A stretch of 34,415 bases of DNA. It comes from Candidatus Sungiibacteriota bacterium. Lineage in GTDB: Bacteria; Patescibacteriota; Minisyncoccia; Sungbacterales; HO2-52-23. Shown in pieces: positions 1 to 8,201 of this stretch. The notes under the pieces were generated by a model. It ran no database searches. It saw only the letters and a program-made list of their open reading frames with translations, and was not told where the DNA came from. The stretch's first letter is position 1; each line of letters begins with the position of its first letter. Position numbers and translations under genes: made by a program. The DNA lies in the NCBI GenBank assembly GCA_016186095.1, contig JACPMG010000025.1:1-34415 (forward strand). Direction: 5' to 3'.

Positions 1-51
1 ATTTAGCATGATTAGGTCCAGAGGTAAACTTATCGTCATAAATAGCAATCG

Positions 52-837
52 ATGAAACCAAACAAATATTCAGGAAAGTTTATCGTATTTGAAGGAATCG
101 AGGGATCCGGGAAGACCACGCAAGTCCAGATGCTCGCCGAGTGGATGGCCAACAATGGCCATAAAGCGCTCCCCACTAGAGAGCCCACCAAAGATCTGCT
201 ATTTGGCAAGTTGGCACTCTCCATATACCAAGCCGCGTCTGTGCAAAACAATCTTTGGGGAGAATTCAACCGGTTACAAGAGGGGCAGGAATATCAAGAT
301 ATCAAATCCGTCTCCCCAAAACCAAAGCTGCAACGTCTTGAAGAGTTTGAATCCTTGGCGTCAAAAATTTTCCGCGGAGAAAATGAGGATGTCGCCAAGC
401 TCCTACAAATTATTATCACCCTAGACCGCCACGACCACCTGATAAAAGTAATTACTCCCGCCCTTCAGGCGGGCGCCTACGTCATCTCCGATCGCTATTT
501 TGCCTCAACGCCGGCCTACTCCGCAGCCAACGGCCTTGATTGGCGCCCATTCTTCGATATGCAGTATGAGATATGTGGCGAGGAATTTTTACGTCCGGAT
601 CTAATGATATACATTGATATTGACCCTAAAATTGGGCTGGAGCGAACCTATAAAAAACAAGTTGACAGGAAAGAGTACTTTGATTCGCTCGATAGACAAA
701 TTAATGTTCGTCGCGCCTACCTGGAATTATTTGATGAGCCGCGGATAAACTCGATCAATCTTGTAAAACTTGACGGGGCCGAGGCCCCGGAAAAAATTCA
801 TGAAAAAGTTTGGGAAATTATCCAAGGATTTTTATGA
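52..837 (+). CDS. tmk: Thymidylate kinase (dTMP kinase), with long internal insertion
   Basis: P-loop FEGIEGSGKTTQ, TREPT, LDRHDH, ISDRYFASTPAYS; 261 aa ORF. Confidence 0.9.
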   Translation: MKPNKYSGKFIVFEGIEGSGKTTQVQMLAEWMANNGHKALPTREPTKDLLFGKLALSIYQAASVQNNLWGEFNRLQEGQEYQDIKSVSPKPKLQRLEEFESLASKIFRGENEDVAKLLQIIITLDRHDHLIKVITPALQAGAYVISDRYFASTPAYSAANGLDWRPFFDMQYEICGEEFLRPDLMIYIDIDPKIGLERTYKKQVDRKEYFDSLDRQINVRRAYLELFDEPRINSINLVKLDGAEAPEKIHEKVWEIIQGFL

Positions 838-2546
838 GTCCCTCCGCCGACCTTGAAAAATTCGCTCCGCCTTTTCAGGCGGATCAATATTCGGAAAAAG
901 ACCAATGGCACCTCGCGCCATTTTTTACCAACCTTGATAGGTCCGTATATGTGCCGTTGATTTTTGCGCCCGAACTCATCGGAGCTTTATGTTCCCGCGC
1001 CAGTCGCGCGGCAGGGGATTTGCGCACAATCTATCTTAAAGAATATGTCTATCCCTTTGTCGAGTCGCTGCGGGACGAAAAAGATACGGATAATACTTGG
1101 CGGGAAAAAGTCCGCTATGGCGAAGGGCTTAAAGCATTTATTGAGTTTTTGCATAAACACTCCACGCTGGAGCTCTTCTCCAACCCGCGAGCGCGCTCTT
1201 TCTATGCCAAATGGCTTGCCGAGTACGGCGACGACTCCATCGCCCAGATGGCCGGCTCGCACTTGGTTTACGGGGGGATTTCGCAGGTGGCGATCAAGCA
1301 TATTGAAGACCAGAGAATCGGAATCGCTCCGATCGAGAAATCAACACGCTACGTCAACTACTCTCAGAAAATCAACGGCCGGTATCTTTATTATACCGAT
1401 CCGGTGCTCAAAGACCTGGGCCTGGAAGAAGAATACCGCGGGGTGATGGATGGCCTCTTTGAAACCAACGCCAAGCTCGTTCCCAAAATGATTCAATGGC
1501 TTTCGGAAAAATTCCCGGAAGAGAAGCCCTCGGTTATAGAGAAAAAGGCCTTTGACGTCCTGCGGGGACTCCTGCCCACCTCAACGCTTTCCCAAGTTTC
1601 TTTTTTCGGCAACGGCCAGGCATTTGAGTATATGATTTCCCGCTCCCTAAAACATCCGCTCGGGGAGATCCGCTGGGCCGGAGAACGGGCCTATGAAGAA
1701 CTTTTTCAAGAAACCCCGTCGTTCCTGCGCAGAATCAAAGACGAAGAAAAGCGGGAAATTGCCGAAGAATATCAGCGCTATCTTGCCGAGCGAAGAAAGC
1801 GAATGGCGCCTGTCGCGGAAGAATTCCTCGGAAAAGATAGCGCGGGAATCTCTCTTTCGTCTCAAACCGAAGTTAAACTTGTTGAATCCGATCCAGAAGG
1901 AGAGAACAAAGTCATCACCGGAATGCTTTACGATGTCAGCCACAAGCCGTGGCAGGCGATACTTGACCGCGTAAGAAATATGAGTACCGCGCAAAAGGAG
2001 CGCGTTTTGAGCGAATACTTAAAGGGTCGCGCCCAGCGCTGGCAGAAAATCGGGAGGGCATTGGAAAATACCTATAACCGATTTGAAATCGTGATGAATA
2101 TCGGGGCGTGGCGAGATTTGCACCGCCATCGGCTCCTCACCCAACAGAGGCAGTATTTTTCCTGCCATCATGGCTATGATATCCCCAAGGAGGTACTGGA
2201 TGCCGGTCTGGAAAAAGAATTTCGAGACGCCATAGATCCCGTAGCCCGACTTTTCTCAAAAATCGAGCAGGAAGACCGGGAACTCGCGCAGTATTGTGTG
2301 GCTATGGCGCACCGTCTTAGGTTCTTCCAATGGGAGAATCTACGCCAATCCTTCTGGCAAATTGAGCTTCGCACCATCCCGGAGGGACATCCGGATTACA
2401 GACACGTTGAACAAGAAAAGTTTCGCCTGCTGGAGAAGGCGTACCCTTCGATCGCCAAACACATCCGGGCAAATATGGATGAGTACGACTTTGCGCGAAG
2501 AGGGCAGGAGGAACGAATCCAGAAAAAGATGCAACAACTCTTATAA
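834..2546 (+). CDS. Tandem-domain flavin-dependent thymidylate synthase (ThyX)-like protein
   Basis: ATG at 834 overlaps the tmk stop (ATGA). Two ThyX-like halves: EKSTRY in the N-terminal half, HRHRLLTQQRQ in the C-terminal half; about 570 aa. Confidence 0.8.
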   Translation: MSPSADLEKFAPPFQADQYSEKDQWHLAPFFTNLDRSVYVPLIFAPELIGALCSRASRAAGDLRTIYLKEYVYPFVESLRDEKDTDNTWREKVRYGEGLKAFIEFLHKHSTLELFSNPRARSFYAKWLAEYGDDSIAQMAGSHLVYGGISQVAIKHIEDQRIGIAPIEKSTRYVNYSQKINGRYLYYTDPVLKDLGLEEEYRGVMDGLFETNAKLVPKMIQWLSEKFPEEKPSVIEKKAFDVLRGLLPTSTLSQVSFFGNGQAFEYMISRSLKHPLGEIRWAGERAYEELFQETPSFLRRIKDEEKREIAEEYQRYLAERRKRMAPVAEEFLGKDSAGISLSSQTEVKLVESDPEGENKVITGMLYDVSHKPWQAILDRVRNMSTAQKERVLSEYLKGRAQRWQKIGRALENTYNRFEIVMNIGAWRDLHRHRLLTQQRQYFSCHHGYDIPKEVLDAGLEKEFRDAIDPVARLFSKIEQEDRELAQYCVAMAHRLRFFQWENLRQSFWQIELRTIPEGHPDYRHVEQEKFRLLEKAYPSIAKHIRANMDEYDFARRGQEERIQKKMQQLL

Positions 2547-2613
2547 GTAGTTGACACCAACATAAGGCAGAAGTAATTTATAAAAGGTAACTTAAGCACT
2601 AAAGGAGCACATT

Positions 2614-3264
2614 ATGCCATATGTAGCCGCAAAGGATCTGGCCGGTATACCGATCAAAGATAGGGAGAAACTAAACCCCTACATTTTCGCGCTGACCGGT
2701 AAGATGCGTAGAGTACGCTCTCTTAAAGACCTTGATGCTCTTGCTCCAGAGATTCGGAACCTTGCAGATGCAATCGGTGAAGTCGCCAACGGCTATCAAT
2801 ACGAAGGAGCGTTTGCCGGGGAGCTAAATTACTCCCTGCACATGATCCTTTTTGACCTTATACCAGATGCGCGATACTGGGTGGCCGCGGATATTACCGG
2901 AATGCTGGAAGAACTTCTCTTTCTTTTCAACACGGCCGGCCTCACTAATGTCCTTGCAAGATATCGGGGCGAGATGGAAACAACAATTTCCTTCGGGGAG
3001 GATAGGGCCTTTATTGATATCCTGGAGTGGGCTTTCGTCCAGGTGGCGCGAAATTCCGCCCAAGATGACAGCCGTAGATCGAAACGATTCATCCTCGGCG
3101 TTTTACGCCACATTGACATGGAGCTCTACCGCCGCCTATGGGCCGTCTATGAGGACCTGCAGATTGAGAAGAATGGCGATGTTCCGGGTTACGCGAAGTG
3201 GCGCGAGAAGATCGCCGAGCTGCTGGAGAGGTTACGCCAAGAGCGAGCCGACAAGAGAGCGTAA
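2614..3264 (+). CDS. Conserved hypothetical protein; C-terminus (ELYRRLWAVYEDLQIEKNGDVPGY) and GELNY motif resemble a phage/bacterial DUF family (DUF6899-like, from memory)
   Basis: Good SD (AAAGGAG) before ATG; coherent 216 aa ORF. Confidence 0.7.
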   Translation: MPYVAAKDLAGIPIKDREKLNPYIFALTGKMRRVRSLKDLDALAPEIRNLADAIGEVANGYQYEGAFAGELNYSLHMILFDLIPDARYWVAADITGMLEELLFLFNTAGLTNVLARYRGEMETTISFGEDRAFIDILEWAFVQVARNSAQDDSRRSKRFILGVLRHIDMELYRRLWAVYEDLQIEKNGDVPGYAKWREKIAELLERLRQERADKRA

Positions 3265-3346
3265 ACACCTTTCCCACATCATTTCCACCCGCGATGCACA
3301 TCTAGTAGTGCTTGCGGTATTTTTTTACCTCTGTTATATCAGAGGT

Positions 3347-3772
3347 ATGAAGAGTGTCGTCATTTGCGGCTCGCAAAGATACAAAGACGAGATTAAAGGA
3401 TTCGCAGACCGCCTGCGCGAACTTGGCGTGCCAATTGTTTTTGAACCTAATTTTGAAAGACAAAGAGCAAAACTTGCCAAATCCAAAGAGTCCATACGCC
3501 TGCGCTCCAAATCCTATCGTGATCGGGTTCCGGCCATGGTGCATGAACACTTTGACCGGATTCGCAAAGCCGATGTCTGCTACGTCTACAACAAAGCCGG
3601 ATATCTGGGCGTCAACACCACGCTCGAACTAGGATTCGCGCACGGAAAAAATATGGTGATCTACGCGCTGGAGCCGGAAAAGCCTGTGGAGCATGGAGGC
3701 GAGATATGCCGCGATATTCTCTTTACCGAGATTATTGACAGCCCGAAGGAACTTGTGAAAAGATTGGTGTAG
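3347..3772 (+). CDS. Nucleoside 2-deoxyribosyltransferase-like protein (paralog 1)
   Basis: MKSVVICGSQRYKDE...ADVCYVYNKAGYLGVNTTLELGFAHGK; start chosen inside the longer 2852..3772 ORF by alignment with paralog 2. Confidence 0.75.
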   Translation: MKSVVICGSQRYKDEIKGFADRLRELGVPIVFEPNFERQRAKLAKSKESIRLRSKSYRDRVPAMVHEHFDRIRKADVCYVYNKAGYLGVNTTLELGFAHGKNMVIYALEPEKPVEHGGEICRDILFTEIIDSPKELVKRLV

Positions 3773-3791
3773 TTCACCGGGGAGGCCCAAA

Positions 3792-4313
3792 ATGAAAAAA
3801 CCAAAAAGGTGTGACCACACAAGTGTTGGCATACTTGTGAAAAAGAGAAATCAACGGCTCTTAATCGAGCGCAGGGGCTCTAACTTTGGAATTGCCGCGC
3901 CGGCCGGCCATCAAGACGGCCAATCTCCAGCTGCTGCCGCGCGTAAAGAACTTAAAGAAGAGGTCGGGCTCGCGGCCCGCAAACTTGTCGCCCGTCTTAA
4001 AATAAAGCTAAACAACCCTTGCCGCAGAACAAACAATCAGTTTCATGTATGGACTGTATTTGAAGCTGCTCGCTGGCAGGGACGAGTAAAGCGCAGCAAA
4101 GACGAGACCAAAAGATATTTTTGGGCGAGTCCTCGGGCAGTTAAGTCGCTGGCGGATAAGCTTGAAAGATTCGCGCGCGCGCAGAGAATTCCCCTCGCGC
4201 AGAAAAACCTACGGAAATTACAGATGACCGCGAATCGGAGCCGCGTATGGAAAAAGAACCCCGGCCTTGAGCCGCCCATGTACTTTTTATTTAAGGAGCT
4301 GGGGATAATCTAG
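3792..4313 (+). CDS. NUDIX hydrolase
   Basis: Nudix-box-like GHQDGQSPAAAARKELKEEVGL; SD GGGAGG upstream. Confidence 0.75.
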   Translation: MKKPKRCDHTSVGILVKKRNQRLLIERRGSNFGIAAPAGHQDGQSPAAAARKELKEEVGLAARKLVARLKIKLNNPCRRTNNQFHVWTVFEAARWQGRVKRSKDETKRYFWASPRAVKSLADKLERFARAQRIPLAQKNLRKLQMTANRSRVWKKNPGLEPPMYFLFKELGII

Positions 4314-4317
4314 ACAC

Positions 4318-4348
4318 AGACCGCATTGACGCGGTCTTTTTGTTTTTT
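4318..4348 (+). terminator. Rho-independent terminator
   Basis: AGACCGC-ATTGAC-GCGGTCT followed by TTTTGTTTTTTT. Confidence 0.8.
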
Positions 4349-4354
4349 TATGCT
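4326..4354 (+). promoter_or_regulatory. Putative sigma70 promoter overlapping the terminator
   Basis: TTGACG (4326-4331), 17-nt spacer, TATGCT (4349-4354), 8 nt before the ATG at 4363. Confidence 0.5.
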
Positions 4355-4362
4355 GTCTATAT

Positions 4363-4821
4363 ATGAAAAGCGTAGTTTTTTGCACAAGTCAAAGATTCAA
4401 GAAAGATATGGAGGAGTTTATTGCCGAGATGAAGCGTCTGGCCAAAGAGAAAAATCTCCATGTCAATGTCCTTGAGCCGAATTTTGAAGACCGGCCGCAA
4501 GAGTTTTTATCGCGCCACGAAAAAGACCGGCTGGAAGACCCTCTGTACAAAGCCACCATCTCGGGCATGGTCTATGATCATCTTTTCCGCAAAGTACGTG
4601 TTGCGGACGTATGCTTTATTTTCAACAAAAACGGCTATTTGGGGATAAATACGTCCGGAGAGCTTTTCGCGGCAGCGGCCCTTGGCAAAACCATCTACGC
4701 GTTAAACGACAAAATCCTTATGGGAAACTATCCTCATAATCTTTATGAGGAGCCCGCGCCAAGCAAATTAGTTCACGAAGTGGTCAGAACGCCAGAAGAG
4801 TTACTGGCCCGCCTCGCTTAA
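4363..4821 (+). CDS. Nucleoside 2-deoxyribosyltransferase-like protein (paralog 2)
   Basis: MKSVVFCTSQRFKKD...ADVCFIFNKNGYLGINTSGELFAAAALGK, clearly homologous to 3347..3772. Confidence 0.75.
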   Translation: MKSVVFCTSQRFKKDMEEFIAEMKRLAKEKNLHVNVLEPNFEDRPQEFLSRHEKDRLEDPLYKATISGMVYDHLFRKVRVADVCFIFNKNGYLGINTSGELFAAAALGKTIYALNDKILMGNYPHNLYEEPAPSKLVHEVVRTPEELLARLA

Positions 4822-4829
4822 CTATTTAT

Positions 4830-4858
4830 AATTTAAGGACTTGCGATGTCCTTAAATT
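4830..4858. terminator. Perfect 11-bp inverted repeat between convergent genes, possible bidirectional terminator
   Basis: AATTTAAGGAC-ttgcgat-GTCCTTAAATT. Confidence 0.5.
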
Positions 4859-4885
4859 ACGCTAATAAATATCGGGCATTGCGCG

Positions 4886-5542
4886 TCATAACTGACGGAC
4901 TTTTTTGCGAAACCCCAGCCTTTTCATTGCCTCGTCAATCGCCCTATAAAATGGCGCTTTTTTATTTTGGCTGTTGTCCAAAACAAAATGCGCGCGGCGC
5001 ACGATCCAGTCGATTTCGCGCTCAATAAGAGAATACTCTTTTTTCATAAACTCGTTAAAACTCATCTTGCCTTCATCGCGCTTCTCGCTGATTTTTTTGG
5101 CATCAGCCAAGGCGCGCTCGTAACGAATCGAGTCGTTAGCAGTTATACCGACAAGGATCCCTTTTCTATTTCTCACAAATTCTTCATACTCCTCTTTGGT
5201 GCGCGCGGCCTCGACGATGGCGAGCTTTGGCTTTTCTCCATCAAGCAATCGCGCCACGCGCCTTTTGTAGGCCGATTCTTTCAGTATTGGATAAAGAATT
5301 TTATTTACTCCAAAAAGCGCGTGCAAAACCCTCCGGTCGGAAGCCAAGCCGAGAATTCTGGCAATAAGCGTGGGAGCTTCGGCAATGCGATAGTGCCGAA
5401 ATCCTGGATAATTTCTCATCACGTATGACAAAAGAACGTCTTTTCCGGTTTTTCTCCTGCCCGCAAGCACAAGCAAGCGGGTTTTCTGCCGCTTCCACGA
5501 GGAAGGAATTTTTCTTTTGATAGTTATTAACCTCTCTTGCAT
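4886..5542 (-). CDS. P-loop kinase (dephospho-CoA kinase / deoxynucleotide monophosphate kinase-like)
   Basis: LLVLAGRRKTGKDVLLSYV Walker A; kinase-like layout. Confidence 0.6.
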   Translation of the reverse strand: MQERLITIKRKIPSSWKRQKTRLLVLAGRRKTGKDVLLSYVMRNYPGFRHYRIAEAPTLIARILGLASDRRVLHALFGVNKILYPILKESAYKRRVARLLDGEKPKLAIVEAARTKEEYEEFVRNRKGILVGITANDSIRYERALADAKKISEKRDEGKMSFNEFMKKEYSLIEREIDWIVRRAHFVLDNSQNKKAPFYRAIDEAMKRLGFRKKVRQL

Positions 5543-5604
5543 TTTACTCGCGGGGTTATTACTCTAGTATTAGCTTTCTTGTCGCTCTTTGTAAAGGAGA
5601 GGCC

Positions 5605-6180
5605 ATGGGCGAGGAAGAAATCGCGCGGGGCGAAATAGTAATCGCTTCGGCCGGTATGCTTTTTTACCGCAGACGCCTCGGGGAAATAGAGGTGCTAACA
5701 GCTATACGGCAAAACGAGCCGTGGGCAGGATGCACCACAGTCGATTTCGGAGGCCTAGTTAAACCAAGCGACAGGAACGTGGCGTGGGCGGCCATCCGCG
5801 AAGGCGGAGAGGAAACCGGCGGAAAGCTTCAATTTCATGGCTTACGCCTAGTCGGAGATTACGGGCCGCAAAATTTCTGGCACAAGCTCAAGCGCCAAGG
5901 CCAAGATCTTATCGCCATTCCTACGGAAACCCCTATCAGCGGCAAATATCACTTCGTACATCTCATCTATGCCGCCGAGGTGTTTGCGGGCGAACCGGCA
6001 GAGAATCCGGAGATGCTCTATTTCAGATGGGCAAAGCCGCTTGATCTTGCAGATGAGGGTTGTATGTTCGCTTTTGAAGGCGCGCTGGTTCTTGCCGAAT
6101 TTTGGCATAAAATCCGTAATCACCCATCATGGGGAAGAGACCCGGAAGTGGCTAGCTGGATTGTAACTCCACGCGATTAA
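5605..6180 (+). CDS. NUDIX hydrolase
   Basis: GGLVKPSDRNVAWAAIREGGEETGGKL Nudix-box-like; SD AAAGGAG. Confidence 0.75.
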   Translation: MGEEEIARGEIVIASAGMLFYRRRLGEIEVLTAIRQNEPWAGCTTVDFGGLVKPSDRNVAWAAIREGGEETGGKLQFHGLRLVGDYGPQNFWHKLKRQGQDLIAIPTETPISGKYHFVHLIYAAEVFAGEPAENPEMLYFRWAKPLDLADEGCMFAFEGALVLAEFWHKIRNHPSWGRDPEVASWIVTPRD

Positions 6181-6186
6181 CATCAA

Positions 6187-6213
6187 GACGCCCAAAAGGC
6201 GTCGCTTTTTTTA
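6187..6213 (+). terminator. Rho-independent terminator
   Basis: GACGCC-caaaa-GGCGTC-gc-TTTTTTT. Confidence 0.85.
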
Positions 6214-6241
6214 TCTATCTTTTTATGATAAATTGCGTGAC

Positions 6242-7516
6242 ATGAGAATCCTTTCCATTGAAACCAGCTGTGATGAGACCGCAATCGCGATTGCGGAATT
6301 TTCCGGTCCCCAAAAATCGCCAAAGATTAAAATCCTATCAAACATCGTCTCCTCACAAGTAAAACTCCACGCCAAATTCGGAGGAGTGGTGCCGAATCTG
6401 GCGAAAAGAGAGCATCAAAAAAATCTCCCCCTTGTTTTACTGCGCGCGCTAAAGGAAGGAAGATTTTCAATTTCTAAACCCCAATTTCTAATTTCTAATC
6501 AAATCCAAAAATCCCTGCCTGGCCGGCAGGCAGGCAAAGTTCAAAAGATAGAAAAAATACTGGGACGGGAAGCTGAATTATTGAAACAATTCAAAAAAAG
6601 AATCGTACCTCTCGCGCCCCCAAAACTTGACGCCATCGCCGTAACCTACGGCCCCGGTCTCGCGCCCGCACTTTGGGCGGGAGTGAATTTTGCGCGCGCG
6701 CTCGCGTATCTTTGGGGCACACCCCTAATTCCTGTAAACCACATGGCCGGGCATTTGTATTCAGCTTTACTGCAAGCATCCCCACGTCATTCTGAGCGAA
6801 GCGAAGAATCTAATAGATCCTTCGGGCTTCGCCCTCAGGATGACCGCGGGCAATACGATATTGTCAATGTCAGCTTTCCAGCCCTCGCCCTGCTGGTCAG
6901 CGGCGGGCACACCGAATTGGTACTCATGCGCGGTCACGGAAAATTTAAGATCCTGGGCGAGACCTTGGACGATGCCGCCGGAGAGGCGTTTGACAAAGTG
7001 GCGCGGATTTTGGGATTGGGATATCCGGGAGGTCCCGCCCTTTCCGCCTTAGCGGAAAGGAGTAACCAGTTACTAGTTACTAGTAACAAAATAAAGCTAC
7101 CCCGGCCGATGTTAAATTCAAAAGATTATAATTTTTCTTTTTCCGGCCTTAAAACCGCAGTGCTTTATTTGACGCGCGATCTGGGACTGCAAAAAACAAA
7201 AAAGCTTCGGCCCCTCATCGCCAAAGAATTTCAAGATGCCGTGGTAGAGGTTTTAGTTTCAAAAACAATCCGCGCCGCCAAAGAATATAAAGCGAAAACC
7301 ATACTCCTCGGCGGCGGAGTTGCGGCCAATAAACTACTCCGTGAACGCCTTGTAGATACCTTAAAAAAGGGAATGCCCCTTGCCCTTTGCTATTTACCCC
7401 TAGCTTCGCTGACCGGTGACAACGCGCTTATGATCGCGGTAACGGCACGTTTTACAGGAAAGAAAAAGGCCCTCGACAAAGTCGGGGCAGATGCGAATGT
7501 AAAACTGGGAGACTAA
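6242..7516 (+). CDS. tsaD: tRNA N6-adenosine threonylcarbamoyltransferase, with three repeat-derived insertions
   Basis: MRILSIETSCDETAIAI, NHMAGHLYS, LLVSGGHTELVLM, DDAAGEAFDKVARILGLGYPGGP, FSFSGLKTAVLY. Confidence 0.95.
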   Translation: MRILSIETSCDETAIAIAEFSGPQKSPKIKILSNIVSSQVKLHAKFGGVVPNLAKREHQKNLPLVLLRALKEGRFSISKPQFLISNQIQKSLPGRQAGKVQKIEKILGREAELLKQFKKRIVPLAPPKLDAIAVTYGPGLAPALWAGVNFARALAYLWGTPLIPVNHMAGHLYSALLQASPRHSERSEESNRSFGLRPQDDRGQYDIVNVSFPALALLVSGGHTELVLMRGHGKFKILGETLDDAAGEAFDKVARILGLGYPGGPALSALAERSNQLLVTSNKIKLPRPMLNSKDYNFSFSGLKTAVLYLTRDLGLQKTKKLRPLIAKEFQDAVVEVLVSKTIRAAKEYKAKTILLGGGVAANKLLRERLVDTLKKGMPLALCYLPLASLTGDNALMIAVTARFTGKKKALDKVGADANVKLGD

Positions 7517-8148
7517 TCGTGCCAATGATGATTCTTTCGTCTTCGGATTTCCTCTTTGCACTCCTCCCACGTCTGTTTCGGAACGCAATCATAATTTCCG
7601 CACAAGTGCTTTAGGCGAACCGCTTCGATCGGCTGATTTCCATGGCGTCCTATCGATATGATTTCGTGTGCCGCATACCTATGTTGATTGAGCAACATGA
7701 AAAGGCAATCTAGGGGACGAAGAAGGAAGAGAGGAATGTCGGTGAATACCCGAAGATAGAAATCTGGAAACCGCTCGTGCTCTTTCAAAGATTGTAGTAC
7801 ACTGCAATCCCATAAGGCACGCTCCGGAACACAAATATAGTTAACAGGAACCAGCCCGCGCTGTTCTCTCAATTTTTCTTCAGTCTGCGCCTGAAAAACT
7901 GCGCCGTAAGTAAGATCCACTCCTTTGCCGTGGGACGCGTCTGCCGTGCACGGATCGCTGATTCCTCCCACGGGTAACGTTCCGTCATGGAGCACGACCA
8001 GATCAATGTCGTGAATCAGGGGTTCTTTCCTGGCAAGCGAGCCAGTCAAAGCAATGCCGGTAACATGCGGCGAAAGAAGCGCGGTTTCGGCCAGATTTTC
8101 CGCTCTCCAGAGAAGCTCAACGGGCGGCCAACGCATACACGTATCCAC
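7513..8148 (-). CDS. Nucleotidyltransferase-domain protein
   Basis: ALTGSLARKEPLIHDIDLVVLHDG (GS...DxD). Confidence 0.65.
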   Translation of the reverse strand: MDTCMRWPPVELLWRAENLAETALLSPHVTGIALTGSLARKEPLIHDIDLVVLHDGTLPVGGISDPCTADASHGKGVDLTYGAVFQAQTEEKLREQRGLVPVNYICVPERALWDCSVLQSLKEHERFPDFYLRVFTDIPLFLLRPLDCLFMLLNQHRYAAHEIISIGRHGNQPIEAVRLKHLCGNYDCVPKQTWEECKEEIRRRKNHHWHD

Positions 8149-8170
8149 ACACCCTCCAATCCAAATTTTG

Positions 8171-8179
8171 TGCTATAAT
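8171..8179 (+). promoter_or_regulatory. Extended -10 element upstream of valS
   Basis: TGCTATAAT; valS ATG at 8202. Confidence 0.55.
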
Positions 8180-8201
8180 CTATGTAACAAACCTGGATAA
8201 A

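Noticed and set aside
457-883. Hairpins CCCGCC-cttca-GGCGGG in tmk and TCCGCC-ttttca-GGCGGA in thyX-like as insertions
   Set aside because: The tmk peptide (ITPALQAGAYVISDRY) is normal for the family, so that hairpin probably arises from ordinary codons; the thyX one is ambiguous.
2614-3264. Prophage based on the phage-like DUF
   Set aside because: No other phage genes (capsid, terminase, integrase) nearby.
2852-3772. 306-aa ORF as annotated
   Set aside because: The N-terminal part overlaps 2614..3264 out of frame; only the portion from 3347 matches the paralog at 4363.
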